Shown here one piece after another: positions 11,113 to 22,390 of a stretch of 64,000 nt of DNA (its first letter is position 1; each line of letters opens with the position of its first letter). The notes beneath the pieces were generated by a model that was given only the letters and a program-made list of their open reading frames with translations, was not told the origin of the DNA and did not search any database. The translations under genes and the position numbers were made by a program. Origin of the DNA: Voacanga thouarsii. Taxonomy: Eukaryota; Streptophyta; Magnoliopsida; Gentianales; Apocynaceae. Where the stretch lies: positions 3,100,001-3,164,000 of the forward strand of contig JANUWF010002061.1 in assembly GCA_026120185.1 (NCBI GenBank), written 5' to 3'.

Positions 11113-12555
11113 TGTGAACATATCATTTTAAATGTAATTCAGGAAATGTCTATGGCTATTACAGCCATTAAATGTAAAAACCCATCCAATTCCGATCAAT
11201 CTATCCTCCATATTTTAACCACTAGATTTATTGGTGTCCTTCAAGGGTGGTGGAATAACTACTTTACTGAGCAACAGCGTCAAGAAATTTTAAATGCCAC
11301 CAAAATCCAAACCAAGATAATCTAAAATGTTAATGGTCAACCCAGTCAAACAACAGAAACAGTTTATGATTGTTTAAATACATTTATGTTTACTCTAACT
11401 TAACATTTTGTAGGAAATCCTCAGCAATTAGCTAATAGAAGTTCAGAAATCCTTAGCAATTTAACCTGCCCAAAATTACATGATTTCAGATGGTATAAAG
11501 ACATGTTTCCACAAAAGGTAATGTTAAGAACATACTGTCATCATGCGTTTTGGAAAGAACAATTTATTTCAGGCTTACCATATTTATTTGCAGAAAAAGT
11601 CAAGCAAAAACTCAAGTTAGATTTTGGAAATACAATTCCTTATGATTATTTAGCATACGGTCAGTTAATTAGGTATGTAAACCAAGCAGGCGTAAACCTC
11701 TGCACAAACCTCAAACTTAAATCGCAAATGGAATCATATCATAAGAAATCTAAAAAGGAATTAGGAAACTTCTGTGAAATCTTTGGATATTCCCCAATAA
11801 CTCCTCCATCTAAAAAGCTTAAATTAAAGTCTAAGAAGAAAAACTTTAGAAAAGATAGAAAAGAAAAAACTTTAAAACCTTTTAAAAAGAAAACAAAAGA
11901 CAAAACATCTAAAGATACAATTAAGTGTTATTTTTGTGAAAAACAAGGATAGAAAGTAGATGAATGTAAACTCAAAGCAAAAAAGAAGAAAAAGGTAAAT
12001 CAACTATCTTTACCCAAAGATACTTTAGATCAAATCAATCAAATCCTTGACCAATATGATTTGTCCCAGTCATCTGACATTGATGATAGTGAAATTGAAG
12101 AAGTATTTGAAATTCAAGAAAATTCGTCGGCAGACGATTCAAGTGAAAAATCCTCTTGTGATTGTACAAGCTTATGTACATGTGTAATAAGAGAACTCTG
12201 CATGCTTAGTACTAAACCATGTGATCAAGTTAATGTAATCACTCGTGCAAATAAAGAACTCTTTTTTGAACTCTTAGATCATATTCAGGATGAAATAGTT
12301 AAAAGAGAATATCTATTGAAGGTCAAAGATTTAGTTCTTAATCCAAAAGTACAAGTAGAACCATACAATCTAAAAGAAGTTTTTGATAAATTTAAAGGAA
12401 AACAGAAAGAACCTTCCATATCCTTACAGGAACTACATTCAGAAATTAAAGAACTAAAATAGGAAATTAAATGGTTAAAGGAGCAGAATACTCAAAGAAT
12501 TTCTGATATCAATAAAATAAATACAGATTTAGTTCACCTCAATTTCGAAAAACCA
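11113..12555 (+). pseudogene. Viral coat protein region, copy A (5'-truncated, broken)
   Basis: The segment begins inside the coat-protein part of ORF1, right at the (TG)n tract. It runs through a Lys-rich stretch into a CCHC zinc knuckle (from 11926) whose His codon is replaced by a TAG stop (11950-11952). A Ser/Asp/Glu-rich spacer and a Cys-rich patch follow (12061-12462). Other in-frame stops lie near 11323, 11401 and 12460. Copy C (22391-23988) is the close relative used for comparison. In the virus this part packages the genome; here it cannot be expressed whole. Confidence 0.8.
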
Positions 12556-14565
12556 TTGATTGATACTTCTAATCCTACCTCTTTATCAGACATAGAAGCT
12601 AAACAAAATCCAAATTATATTTCAGCTATTTTTCATATTACTTTTCAAAAATGGTATATTCCTGTCCTCCTCAAAATAGGAGATTTTTCAATCCAAATAG
12701 TTACCCTTCTTGATTCTGCCGCGGATCAAAATTGCATCTGTGAGGGAATAATCCCCACTAAATATTTAGAAAAAACAGGTTCTAAATTATACACTGCAGC
12801 CGGTGAACAGCTAAAAATTAAATATAAATTATCCAATGCTCATATATGCAATAAACAATTTTGTTTCATAAACTCTTTTCTAATCATTAAAGATTTAAGT
12901 CAGGATGTAATCCTAGGAACTCCATTCTTAACTCAAATCTACCCTTTTGCTGTAGACCAACATGGTGTTCATACAGATATTGGATCTGTACGAGTCAGCT
13001 TTTCCTTTCTACAAAGTTCACAAACTAAATATATCAATCTTCTGAAAAGGAAGATTCTTTGTCGAGAAAAGCAAATAGCTTTTTTAAAGGAAGATGTGAA
13101 ATATGCAAAAATCCAATAGCAACTACAACTAAAAGACATTCAGGATTAGATAGAATCTATCCGAAAAAATTTCGAGCATCAAATTTGTTCTGACATCCCC
13201 ACTGCCTTTTGGGAAAGAAAAAAGCATATAATCAGTCTCCCCTATATTGATGATTTTGACGAATCAATGATACCTACGAAAGCTAGGCCCATACAAATGA
13301 ATCAAGAATTAGTTAAATATTGCAAACAAGAAATTTAAGCTTTATTACAAAAAGCTTTAATCGAAGAATCAAGATCACCTTGGTCTTATGCAGCCTTTTA
13401 TGTTAATAATAATGCCACAAAACAACGAGGTGTCCCCCGATTAGTTATTAATTATAAGCCATTAAATAAAGCTTTAAAATGGATAAGATATCCAATTCCC
13501 AATGAACGTGATTTATTGAAAAGAACATATAGAGAAGTTCTTTATAGTAAATTTGATATAAAATTCGGATTTTGGCAAATTCAGATTAAAGAAGAATATA
13601 GATATAAAACAGCCTTTAATGTTCCCTTTGGTCAATATGAATGGAATGTCATGCCTTTTGGCTTAAAGAATGCCCCTAGTGAATTCCAGAAAGTAATAAA
13701 CGGCATCTTTAATCCTTATACATTATTTAGTTTTGTTTATATTGATGATATATTAATTTTTAGTGAATCCTTCGACCAACATTTAAAACATTTACGTCTT
13801 TTTCGTAAAATTATCACGAAAAATGGGCTGGTAGTGAGTGCATAAAAAATTAAACTTTGCCAAACCCAAATTCGTTTCCTAGGTTATGATCTAACCCAAG
13901 GAACCTATAAACCAAATTGTAGAGCAATAGAATTTGTAGATAATTTCCTGAAGAAATTAAGGATAAAACTCAGCTTCAACTATTTTTAGGTTGTTTAAAT
14001 TATATCTTAGACTTTATTCCCAATCTTCGACAAATCTGTGAACCGTTGTATAAATGACTTCGCAAAGATTCAATCCCTTGAGGAATAGAGCAAACCCAAA
14101 CAATCAAGAAGATAAAACAAATTGTCAAAAAGCTTCTTTGTTTAGGAATCCCATATCCAACTACTTTTATGATAGTAGAAACAGATGCCTCAGAACTTGG
14201 TTATTGAGGTATTCTCAAACAAAGGAAAACCAATTCCTTTTCACAACAGCTAGTCAGATATCATTCAGGTATTTGGCTATCTAGTCAAAAGAATTATAGT
14301 ACAATTAAAAATAAATTCTTGCTATTGTTTTATGTATTTCAAAATTTCAAGATTATTTTATAAATCAAAAGTTTTTACTCTGAATTGATTGCAAAGCAGC
14401 CAAAGATGTTTTACAAAAAGATGTTAAAAACCTCGTGGCAAAACAGATCTTTGCCAGATGGCAAGCCCTTTTATCCAACTTTGATTTTGATATCGAATTC
14501 ATTAAAGGAGAAAATAATTCCCTACCAGATTTATTAACCCGAGAGTTTTTGCAAGGACGAACGTA
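12556..14565 (+). pseudogene. Viral protease, reverse transcriptase and RNase H, copy A (broken)
   Basis: A retropepsin-like protease opens the segment. Its active-site Asp-Ser-Gly-Ala is changed to Asp-Ser-Ala-Ala at 12712-12723. The RT follows: a PWSYAAFYV-type start near 13378, a GQYEWNVMPFGL segment and an intact YIDD catalytic box at 13738-13749. The RNase H part (about 14170-14560) keeps the first catalytic Asp (ETDAS) but is frameshifted. Stops occur near 13118, 13336, 13842 and 14203. Function is known from the family; this copy is dead. Confidence 0.85.
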
Positions 14566-14634
14566 AGCTTTTTAACACAGTATTCAACATTGTGATGAGT
14601 ACCGATTCAGTTCAGGAGCTCATTCATATACCTC

Positions 14635-14643
14635 TATAAATAG
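14635..14643 (+). promoter_or_regulatory. TATA-like box ahead of viral ORF2, copy A
   Basis: TATAAATAG sits 25 bases before the ORF2 ATG (14668), in a context CATATACCTC...CATGCTAAATC. Copy C has the same box and context at 26100-26108. Conservation of an AT-rich box in two independently decayed copies suggests a viral promoter between RNase H and ORF2. Promoter activity is inference. Confidence 0.45.
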
Positions 14644-14667
14644 CATGCTAAATCAAAGAAATCATAC

Positions 14668-16238
14668 ATGGATCAGCGACCTCGACTTCTTCCACCCACA
14701 GGTAATCGATTTGTAGTCTTAAACTCCTTTCCTCCTCTCCCTACCAACTTAGTAAGCAGGCTACCGCTTACTATGAATCTCTTTGATCCAGTCTCTTCAC
14801 AAAAGAATACAGAGACCCAAAAAACAGACCAATCATTCTATACAATTCCTTCTCCAACTTCTTTCAAGGAAGCAGTTATTCCCAAAACACCAACCAAACT
14901 AAAAAAGCTTACTCTCTCTACCAAAGAGAAGTTTGAATTCTTGCAAAAAAACAGTCATACCAGTACTAGCTCTGCCTAGAGAGCTAACAGCAAAGCCAGA
15001 AAGAGAAATTGTTAATAAACTTCATCCAGAAGCCTACTATCAATCTAGCTATGTATTCAAAGCAGAACATCAAAAAATCCGTCTCTATTACGAACATATC
15101 ATTTATGCCACCGGTTCAATAGAATTCGAGCATGAATGCAACCTCAGCCGAGCACATAAATGTACTGCCTACTCTAAATGTAGAATCATGAAAATCCTTA
15201 ATTTAAACACTTGGCCAGTCACTGGCATTTACACACCAATCCAGTTCAAAACCCCATTCAAACCTCCCACCTATAATTTCATGGATTATATTGATACTTG
15301 GTACAATTTTATATACCTTCGAGATCTTACCCATACCTGGTTCATCAGATATGGAAAAAAAACAATCAATCCTATACCCAGATAGTTTTATGCCTGGTGG
15401 AAAACATTTGGTGGAGATAAATCCACTCTTTTTAGTTCAAATTTGTAGAAATTCAATCAGTTTGTAATAGAAAGCCAGATGTAGGCTTTATCGTTGAGCA
15501 ATCAGTTATGTAAATATTATTTTGAGAAAAAGATTTGTTATATCATAGGATGGAATTATAAAATTGATTCCATCGATAATGTAAAATATCTCTGTAAGGA
15601 GATCGAGATTAAGGAATGGACTCCAGTCCTGAAAACAGAGCAGAAAGACCTCGACGTTCAGTCCTTCTCCAGTAAAGGAAAGAAGATAAGCAAAGCAGAA
15701 TTGTAGCTTCAACTGCAACTTTTATAGCAACAACTGCATCAAGCAGATGATGATGAGAGTGAGTCAGAATCACACCCAAACTTTAGTATTTTTGATAATG
15801 GAGATATGGACAATCCTTCCGGTATTGCTCAAGCATATATCTGCCAAAGCCCATAATGACGAGACTCCATTCAAAAAGAAAAAGAGAAAAGAGATAGCTC
15901 CAACTTTATCAGCAATCAATATAGCTTTACCACATCACGCAACTTTATTGCAAAATAATTTAGTTGACAGCAGAAAATAGAGCACCCCTCCATTCAAAAA
16001 GACTTTTTGAACAATTCCTTGTAATGGCAGACAACTTGATTCCTTCCTCCACTTAGATGGACCCCACAACAATAATGCAGCAAGCGATCAGAGAAAGCTT
16101 CACCACTACAGCCTATATAAGGCAGCAATTGATTCAAGAAATGCAGACTCATTTGCAAGCTGAGAAACCTGAGAGTGAAACCCCTCTATATTTTGATATT
16201 TATAGCATTTGTCATCGTTTTCAAAATCTTGTAATTTA
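14668..16238 (+). pseudogene. Viral ORF2, copy A (unknown function, broken)
   Basis: ORF2 starts at 14668 with a Pro-rich N-terminus and continues after a frameshift near 14940-14980 into a roughly 250-residue globular-looking part (14983-15385, then 15494-15706). A Gln-rich coiled-coil-like tail, broken by stops, and a further short frame to 16238 follow. It matches ORF2 of copy C (26133-27649). I know of no assigned function for this ORF family. Confidence 0.7.
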
Positions 16239-16316
16239 ACAGCATCTCGTGTAAACTTTCAAAGTTTTTTTATTAAAATTAGAAGATTTGGCATTGAAAT
16301 ATCCTGGGTGTCAATT

Positions 16317-16329
16317 TGGTATCAGAGCC
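16317..16329 (+). promoter_or_regulatory. Pararetroviral primer-binding site (tRNA-Met type), copy A
   Basis: TGGTATCAGAGCC is complementary to the 3' end of plant initiator tRNA-Met, the primer for minus-strand synthesis in caulimovirids and many LTR elements. It lies about 80 bases after the last ORF2 frame and starts the viral leader. Confidence 0.8.
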
Positions 16330-16564
16330 AAGTGTTCAATTTGCTTCATCATAAACCTTCTATGATTTGCAAAATCATGTTCGAGTAAGTTCGTTTACTT
16401 TTTTTCTCTGAATCTTGCATGATATAGTTTAATCCGCTTTCTTTTGTTCTTAAGTGTTATGCCTTTTCGTATGTTTCTTCCAGTATTATTAAACTATGAT
16501 AGTTGATGGTTACCTGCGAGAGCAGCTAGTATGTTGGCTAGCCCAGAACCATTGGACTAGGTTG
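16330..16564 (+). other. Viral leader, copy A (first part)
   Basis: Non-coding leader after the primer site. From about 16420 it is matched in reverse by 20480-20607. It is interrupted at 16565 by the mini-element pair and resumes at 17034. Confidence 0.7.
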
Positions 16565-17033
16565 TTTAAGGAAGCCAATTCTCCCACAAAAGCTAGCTGT
16601 CAGGGGAGAGGCTCAGAATCTACTTACTTGTCCCATCACGCTTCGTTGCACAACTCTGACCTGCACCGTTGCCACTCTAACCCGCACCGTTGGGGTCATT
16701 ATCCCCGTTGGCACTTGGCTGAGTGCGTTAGTGCCTGGCGAGAATCGAACCCGAGACGTGGGGCGTAAAGAGGCTTTGATACCATTTAAGGAAGCCAAGT
16801 AAGTAGATTCTGAGCCTCTCCTCTAACAGCTAGCTTTTGTGGGAGAATTGGCTTCCTTAAATGGTATCAGAGCCTCCTTACGCCCCACGTCTCGGGTTTG
16901 ATTCTCGCCAAGTGCTAACGCACTCAGCCAAGTGTCAACCGAGATAATGACCCCAACGGTGCGGGTTAGAGTGGCAACGGTATAGGTTAGAGTTGTGCAA
17001 CGAAGCGTGGTGGGACAAGTAAGTAGATTCTGA
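16565..17033. mobile_element. Head-to-head pair of TRIM-like mini-elements (palindrome)
   Basis: The left half (16565-16798) and the right half (16803-17033) are imperfect reverse complements over about 230 bases. Each half has a roughly 60-base LTR-like unit (AAGTAAGTAGATTCTGAG... to GGCTTCCTTAAA) followed directly by a primer-site-like TGGTATCA(G/A)AGCC. A roughly 150-base internal part follows, containing a tRNA B-box-like CGGGTTTGATTC. The uninterrupted form of the leader (20386-20607, reverse strand) lacks this block, so it is an insertion into the viral sequence. It has no coding capacity. A TRIM or other tRNA-related short element is the best guess. Confidence 0.6.
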
Positions 17034-17219
17034 AAGTGGCGTTGTGTTAGCCTTGACCCGGGGGTGGTCCCGTAGCTCTCAACCATTAGCATAGTATGCT
17101 AGGTGTGTCCTGAGAAGAAACAAAGAAACATAGGTTACGACATAACTCTAAAGAACAATAGAATTCGCATTATCTACTCTAGCATAGATAAAGAGAGAGA
17201 AAGTAATCTTTCTACCCAC
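17034..17219 (+). other. Viral leader, copy A (second part)
   Basis: Leader resumes after the inserted palindrome with GTGGCGTTGTGTTAGCCTTG, matched in reverse at about 20434-20453. It leads into the AAAGAGAGAGAAAGTAAT stretch just before the movement-protein ATG. Confidence 0.7.
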
Positions 17220-18345
17220 ATGGCCTCCAATCTTTCCGATATCGACATTGAATCAGTTAATTATTTAGAAGTAAGTACTCAATTAGATAAAGTTGAATCC
17301 AGACTAATGAATTGGAATTTACCCATAGAAAAATTTGACAAGATTTATGAAAAAGGAATGTTTGATTTAGTCCAAAATTATACAATCAAAACCACAGAAA
17401 AAACAGTTTCTATAAATCAGCCATATGGTACAATTCAGCTTCAAAATCCAAAAACCTTAGAATACCATAGAAAAAATAAATATCGATATCTTCACATAGG
17501 ATTAGTTCAAGTAGCTATCAAACCACTATACCGTTTAGGTATTAATGCTTCAATCTGCCTTCTTCTGAGAGACAGTAGGCATCTTAATTTTCAAAGTTAT
17601 TAGCAGTCCTTGAATCAAACACAGCTAATGGTCCAGTTTATTTTAACCATTATCCAAATTTTACAGTAGATCTCACAGATCCACATATACTAAAAACTTT
17701 AACTTTGAACATTCAGACAAAGAATTTAGATTTTGAATTAGGTTCAAAATCCCTTGGTTTAATTTATCGTGTCTATTACAAAGTAATGAAAACCACAATA
17801 AACCCTAAAACCAAACAACATATTGGTAATCCAAAAGAAACTTGTTTATTAGAAACTAATTTTGACAGATCAAATACCTTTGTCTCACGAATGATTAAAT
17901 GAGATAATGTTCTTTAAAATCCTACTTGGAATTTTGAAAATATTATTAATCCTAAAAAACATTATGAATCCAAAACAATAGGAAAAATCATAGAAACACC
18001 AGCAGACCATATTGAATTAGAATTCTGAAGAAAATTCTTTTCAGCCTCATCTTCATCCTCTTTTCCTTTGCCAATAACTTAAAGTAATAGACGTTTTAAT
18101 AATGTCGACTTTACTGGAGAAATTCCTAAAGTAAATTATGAAGAGAATATTAGTGTTAAATCTGGAAGTCCTACTTAATCAGAAATGAATATGCCTTATT
18201 CTTTAATGGTATTAACATCTGAAAATGATTTTGTGTTAAATAAAGATTATCTTCGTCAATTGGGGAATAGACCTTGTAATAAGCTTAAATGTAAATGGTA
18301 TTTTGCTACTGTTTCTGAACCTGAGAGAGCTAGACTTTTACAACA
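17220..18345 (+). pseudogene. Viral movement protein (30K family), copy A
   Basis: The ORF starts at ATG 17220 (a MASNLSDIDIES-type start, shared with copy C at 20651). It contains the conserved hydrophobic core and LLRDSRHL motif of caulimovirid 30K movement proteins. A small deletion near 17595 shifts the frame. Further stops lie at 17900, 17918, 18028, 18079 and 18177. The segment ends at the inversion point near 18345. In the virus the protein opens plasmodesmata for cell-to-cell spread. Confidence 0.8.
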
Positions 18346-19989
18346 GCATGGGTATCAAGATGTCGTTCTTCAAATTGAACATTTGGAAAGGATGGTCGAG
18401 GATAATAATTTCGCGTGTATGGATTTTTGAATTGTTTTGACATAGGTTTTTTATTTTTAAAAGTAAGCTTATTAAGCTGTTCTGGAGAAAGATCAATATC
18501 TATTAGAGAGATTGGTTGATTCAGGATTGTCTTTAGTTTTTAATTTATTTAGTCTTTCATTAACTTCTTTAATAAAGTCTAAATCATCTAGATTCATTAT
18601 TCCTTTATCAAGTTTTATATTTTTTGGTTCATATAAAATAGGTTTAAATACTGGATTATGATCTATTGGTTGTTTTGGATTAAACTGTTGTAATTGTGGA
18701 ATTTCTCGTACAGAGGATTTACTATCTAATTGTTCTACTTTGCTAACCATAGTAATTAACATTCGATTAGTATAATTATTTTGCTAAATAATTTTATTTA
18801 AATCTTTATTTGTTACATCACCTTGTTTATCTAGATTTTCTAGCTTAAAGGGAGAGGCTGTTACTACTTGATTTTCTACTGGAATCTTAATTTCTTCGGT
18901 AGGAGGGAATACTGATTCTTTCACTTCATTTCTGGTAGTATACCATTTTTTGGTAATGACATTCAATATATCACGTTTTTTATATTTAATTAATTCATAC
19001 CAATCAAACAAATCTAAATGTTATTTCATTTTGATTTGATCAGAATAACATTGTTGTAAGAGTCTAGCTCTTTCAGATTCAGAAACAGTGGCAAAATACC
19101 ATTTACATTTAAGCTTATTACGAGGTCTATTTCACAATTGACGAAGATAATATTTATTTAACACAAAATCATTTTCAGAGGTTAATACCATTAAAGAATA
19201 AGGCATATTCATTTCTGATTAAGTAAGACTTCCAGATTTAACACTAATATTCTCTTCATAATTTACTTTAGGAATTTCTCCAGTAAAGTCGACATTACTA
19301 AAGCGTCTATTACTTTGAATTATTGGCAAAGGAAAAGAGGATGACAATGAGGCTGAAAAGGATTTTCTTCGGAATTCTAATTCAATATGGCCTGCTGGTG
19401 TTTCTATGATTTTTTCTATTGTTTTGGGTTCATAATGTTTTTTAGGATTAATGATATTTTCAAAATTCCAAGTAGGGTTTTGAAGAACATTATCACATTT
19501 AATCATTCGTGGGACAAAGATATTTGATCCGTCAAAATTAGTTTCTAATAAACAAGTTTTTCTTTTGGATTACCAATATGTTGTTTGGCTTTAGGGTTTA
19601 TTGTGGTTTTTATTACTCTGTAATAGACACGATAAATTAAACCAAGGGATTTTGAACCTAATTCAAAATCTAAATTCTTTGTCTGAATGTTCAAAGTTCA
19701 AGTTTTTAGTATATGTGGATCTGTGACATCTACTGTAAAATTTGGACAATGGTTAAAATAAACTGGACCATTAGCTGTGTTTGATTCAAGGACTGCTAAT
19801 AAGCTATTTTGAAAATCAAGATGCCTACTGTCTCTCAGAAGAAGGCAGATTGGAGCATTAATACCTAAACGGTATAGTGGTTTGATAGCTACTTGAACTA
19901 ATCCTATGTGAATATATTGATATTTATTTTTTCTATGGTGTTCTAAGGTTTCTGAATTTAGAAGTTGAATTGTACCATAGGGCTGATTT
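18346..19989 (-). pseudogene. Viral segment B: movement protein to coat N-terminus (inverted)
   Basis: Read on the minus strand this runs from inside the movement protein (cut at 19989 by the CATA tract), through MP and the linker (frames at 19219-19506, 18784-19011 and 18493-18762), to the start of the coat region near 18346. It corresponds to about 20840-22520 of copy C. A stop replaces a codon near 19020 and a frameshift lies near 19560. It meets copy A tail-to-tail at about 18345, creating a short chimeric open frame (18185-18430) that is not a real protein. Confidence 0.8.
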
Positions 19990-20183
19990 ATATACATACA
20001 TACATACATACATACATACATACATACATACATACATACATACATACATACATACATACATACATACATACATACATACATACATACATACATACATACA
20101 TACATACATAATGTATGTATGTATATATGTATATTAAAACATGTATATTTGTGTGTGTGTGTGTATATATACAAATATGCATG

Positions 20184-20228
<45 letters not shown>

Positions 20229-20307
20229 ATGTATTTATTAATATATTTAAAAAGTATGGTGTATATATTTATTTGTATATCTATATATGTTTTTTGTCTG
20301 TATTTGG

Positions 20308-20348
<41 letters not shown>

Positions 20349-20385
20349 TTATTTATTTATTTATTTATTTATTATTCATAACACA
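19990..20385. repeat. Compound microsatellite (CATA)n, (TG)n, (AT)n, (TATT)n
   Basis: About 30 CATA units (19993-20108) are followed by GT, AT (20183-20222 and about 20317-20342) and TATT units (20343-20372). It separates viral segment B from the reversed leader piece. Long open frames on the minus strand here are artefacts of the repeat. Confidence 0.97.
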
Positions 20386-20607
20386 CCTAACACACTATGC
20401 TTATGGTTGAGAGTTACGGGACCACCCCCGGGTCAAGGCTAACACAACGCCACTCTTGGCTATCAACAGTCTAGTCCAACGGTTCTAGGCTAACCAACGT
20501 ACTAACTGCTCTCGCAGGTGACTATCAACCATTATAGTTTAAGAATATTGGAAGAAACATACGAAAAAGCATAACACTTAAGAACAAAAGAAAGCGGATT
20601 AAACTAC
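20386..20607 (-). other. Viral leader piece, inverted
   Basis: Reverse complement of the copy A leader, uninterrupted by the mini-element pair. It is fused at about 20607 to plus-strand sequence just upstream of the copy C movement protein. The join is therefore a second inversion point. Confidence 0.7.
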
Positions 20608-20650
20608 ATCTAGCATAGATAAAGAGAGAGAAAGTAATATTTCTACCCAC

Positions 20651-22390
20651 ATGGCCTCCAATCTTTCCGATATCGACATTGAATCAGTAAATGATTTAGA
20701 AGTAAGTACTCAATTAGATAAAGTTGAATCCAGACTAATGAATTAGAATTTACCCATAGAAAAATTTGACAAGATTTATGAAAAATGAATGTTTGATTTA
20801 GTTTAAAATTATACAATCAAAACTACTAAAAAAACAGTTTCCATAAATCAGCCATATGGTACAATTCAGCTTCTAAATCCAAAAACCTTAGAACGCCATA
20901 GAAAAAATAAATATTGATATCTTCACATAGGATTAGTTCAAGTAGCCAACAAACCACTATACCGTTTAGGTATTAATGCTCCAATCTGCCTTCTTTTGAG
21001 AGACAGTAGGCATCTTGATTTTCAAAATAGTTTGTTAGCAGTCCTTGAATCAAACACAGTCAATGGTCCAGTTTATTTTAACCATTATCCAAATTTTACA
21101 GTAGATCTCACAGATCCACATATACTGAAAACTTTAACTTTAAACATTCAGACAAAGAATTTAGATTTTGAATTAGGTTCTAAATCCCTTGGTTTAATTT
21201 ATCGTGTCTATTACAAAGTAATAAAAACCACAATAAACCCTAAAGCCAAACAACATATTGGTAATCCAAAAGAAAAACTTGTTTATTAGAAACTAATTTT
21301 GACAGATCAAATATCTTTGTCCCACGAATGATTAAATGTGATAATGTTCTTCAAAACCCTACTTGGAATTTTGAAAATATCATTAATCCTAAAAAACATT
21401 ATGAATCCAAAACAATAGAAAAAATCATAGAAACACCAGCAGGCCATATTGAATTAGAATTCCGAAGAAAATCCTTTTTAGCCTCATCTTCATCCTCTTT
21501 TCCTTTGCCAAGAACTCAAAGTAATAGACGTTTTAGTAATGTCGATTTTACTGGAGAAATTCCTAAAGTAAATTATGAAGAGAATATTAGTGTTAAATCT
21601 GGAAGTCCTACTTAATCAGAAATGAATATGCCTTATTCTTTAATGGTATTAACCTCTGAAAATGATTTTGTGTTAAATAAATATTATCTTCGTCAATTGT
21701 GGAATAGACCTCGTAATAAGCTTAAATGTAAATGGTATTTTGTCACTGTTTCTGAATCTGAAAGAGCTAGCCTCTTACAACAATATTATTCTGATCAAAT
21801 CAAAATGAAATAACATTTAGATTTGTTTGATTGGTATGAATTAATTAAATATAAAAAACGTGATATATTGAATGTCATTACCAAAAAATGGTATACTACC
21901 AGAAATGAAGTGAAATAACCAGTATTCCCTCCTGCCGAAGAAATTAAGATTCCAGTAGAAAATCAAGTAGTAACAGCTTCTCCCTTTAAGCTAGAAAATC
22001 TAGATAAACAAGGTGATGTAACAAATAAAGATTTAAATAAAGTTATTCAACAAAATAATTATACTAATCAAAAGTTAATTACTATGGCTAGCAAAGTAGA
22101 ACAATTAGATAGTAAATCCTCTGTACGAGAAATTCCACAATTAAAACAGTTTAATCCAAAACAATCAATAGATCCTAAACTAGTATTTAAACCTATTTTA
22201 TATGAACAAAAAAAAATATAAAACTTGATAAAGGAACAATGAATCTAGATGATTTAGACTTTTTTAAAGAAGTTAATGAAAAACTAAATAAATTAAAAAG
22301 TAAAGACAATCCCGAATCCAGGTCTAATCACATCTTCAAACTTTAAATCAACCGGTCTCTCTAATAGATATTGATCCTTCTCCAGAACAG
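20651..22390 (+). pseudogene. Viral movement protein and linker, copy C
   Basis: Same start and order as copy A. The middle part is better preserved (20996-21289 carries LLAVLESN and the region after it; 21328-21615). Stops lie near 20743, 20787, 20803, 21288, 21613 and 21811, and a frameshift near 22210-22220. The linker (to about 22390) carries acidic and Asn/Lys-rich sequence before the coat domain. Confidence 0.8.

Noticed and set aside
16496..17092. Open frames of about 90 codons on both strands
   Set aside because: They lie in the palindromic mini-element pair and mirror each other; no protein similarity.
19698..20182. Long minus-strand open frames with Met-Tyr-Val-Cys repeats
   Set aside because: Translation of the (CATA)n microsatellite; only the distal part is viral movement protein.
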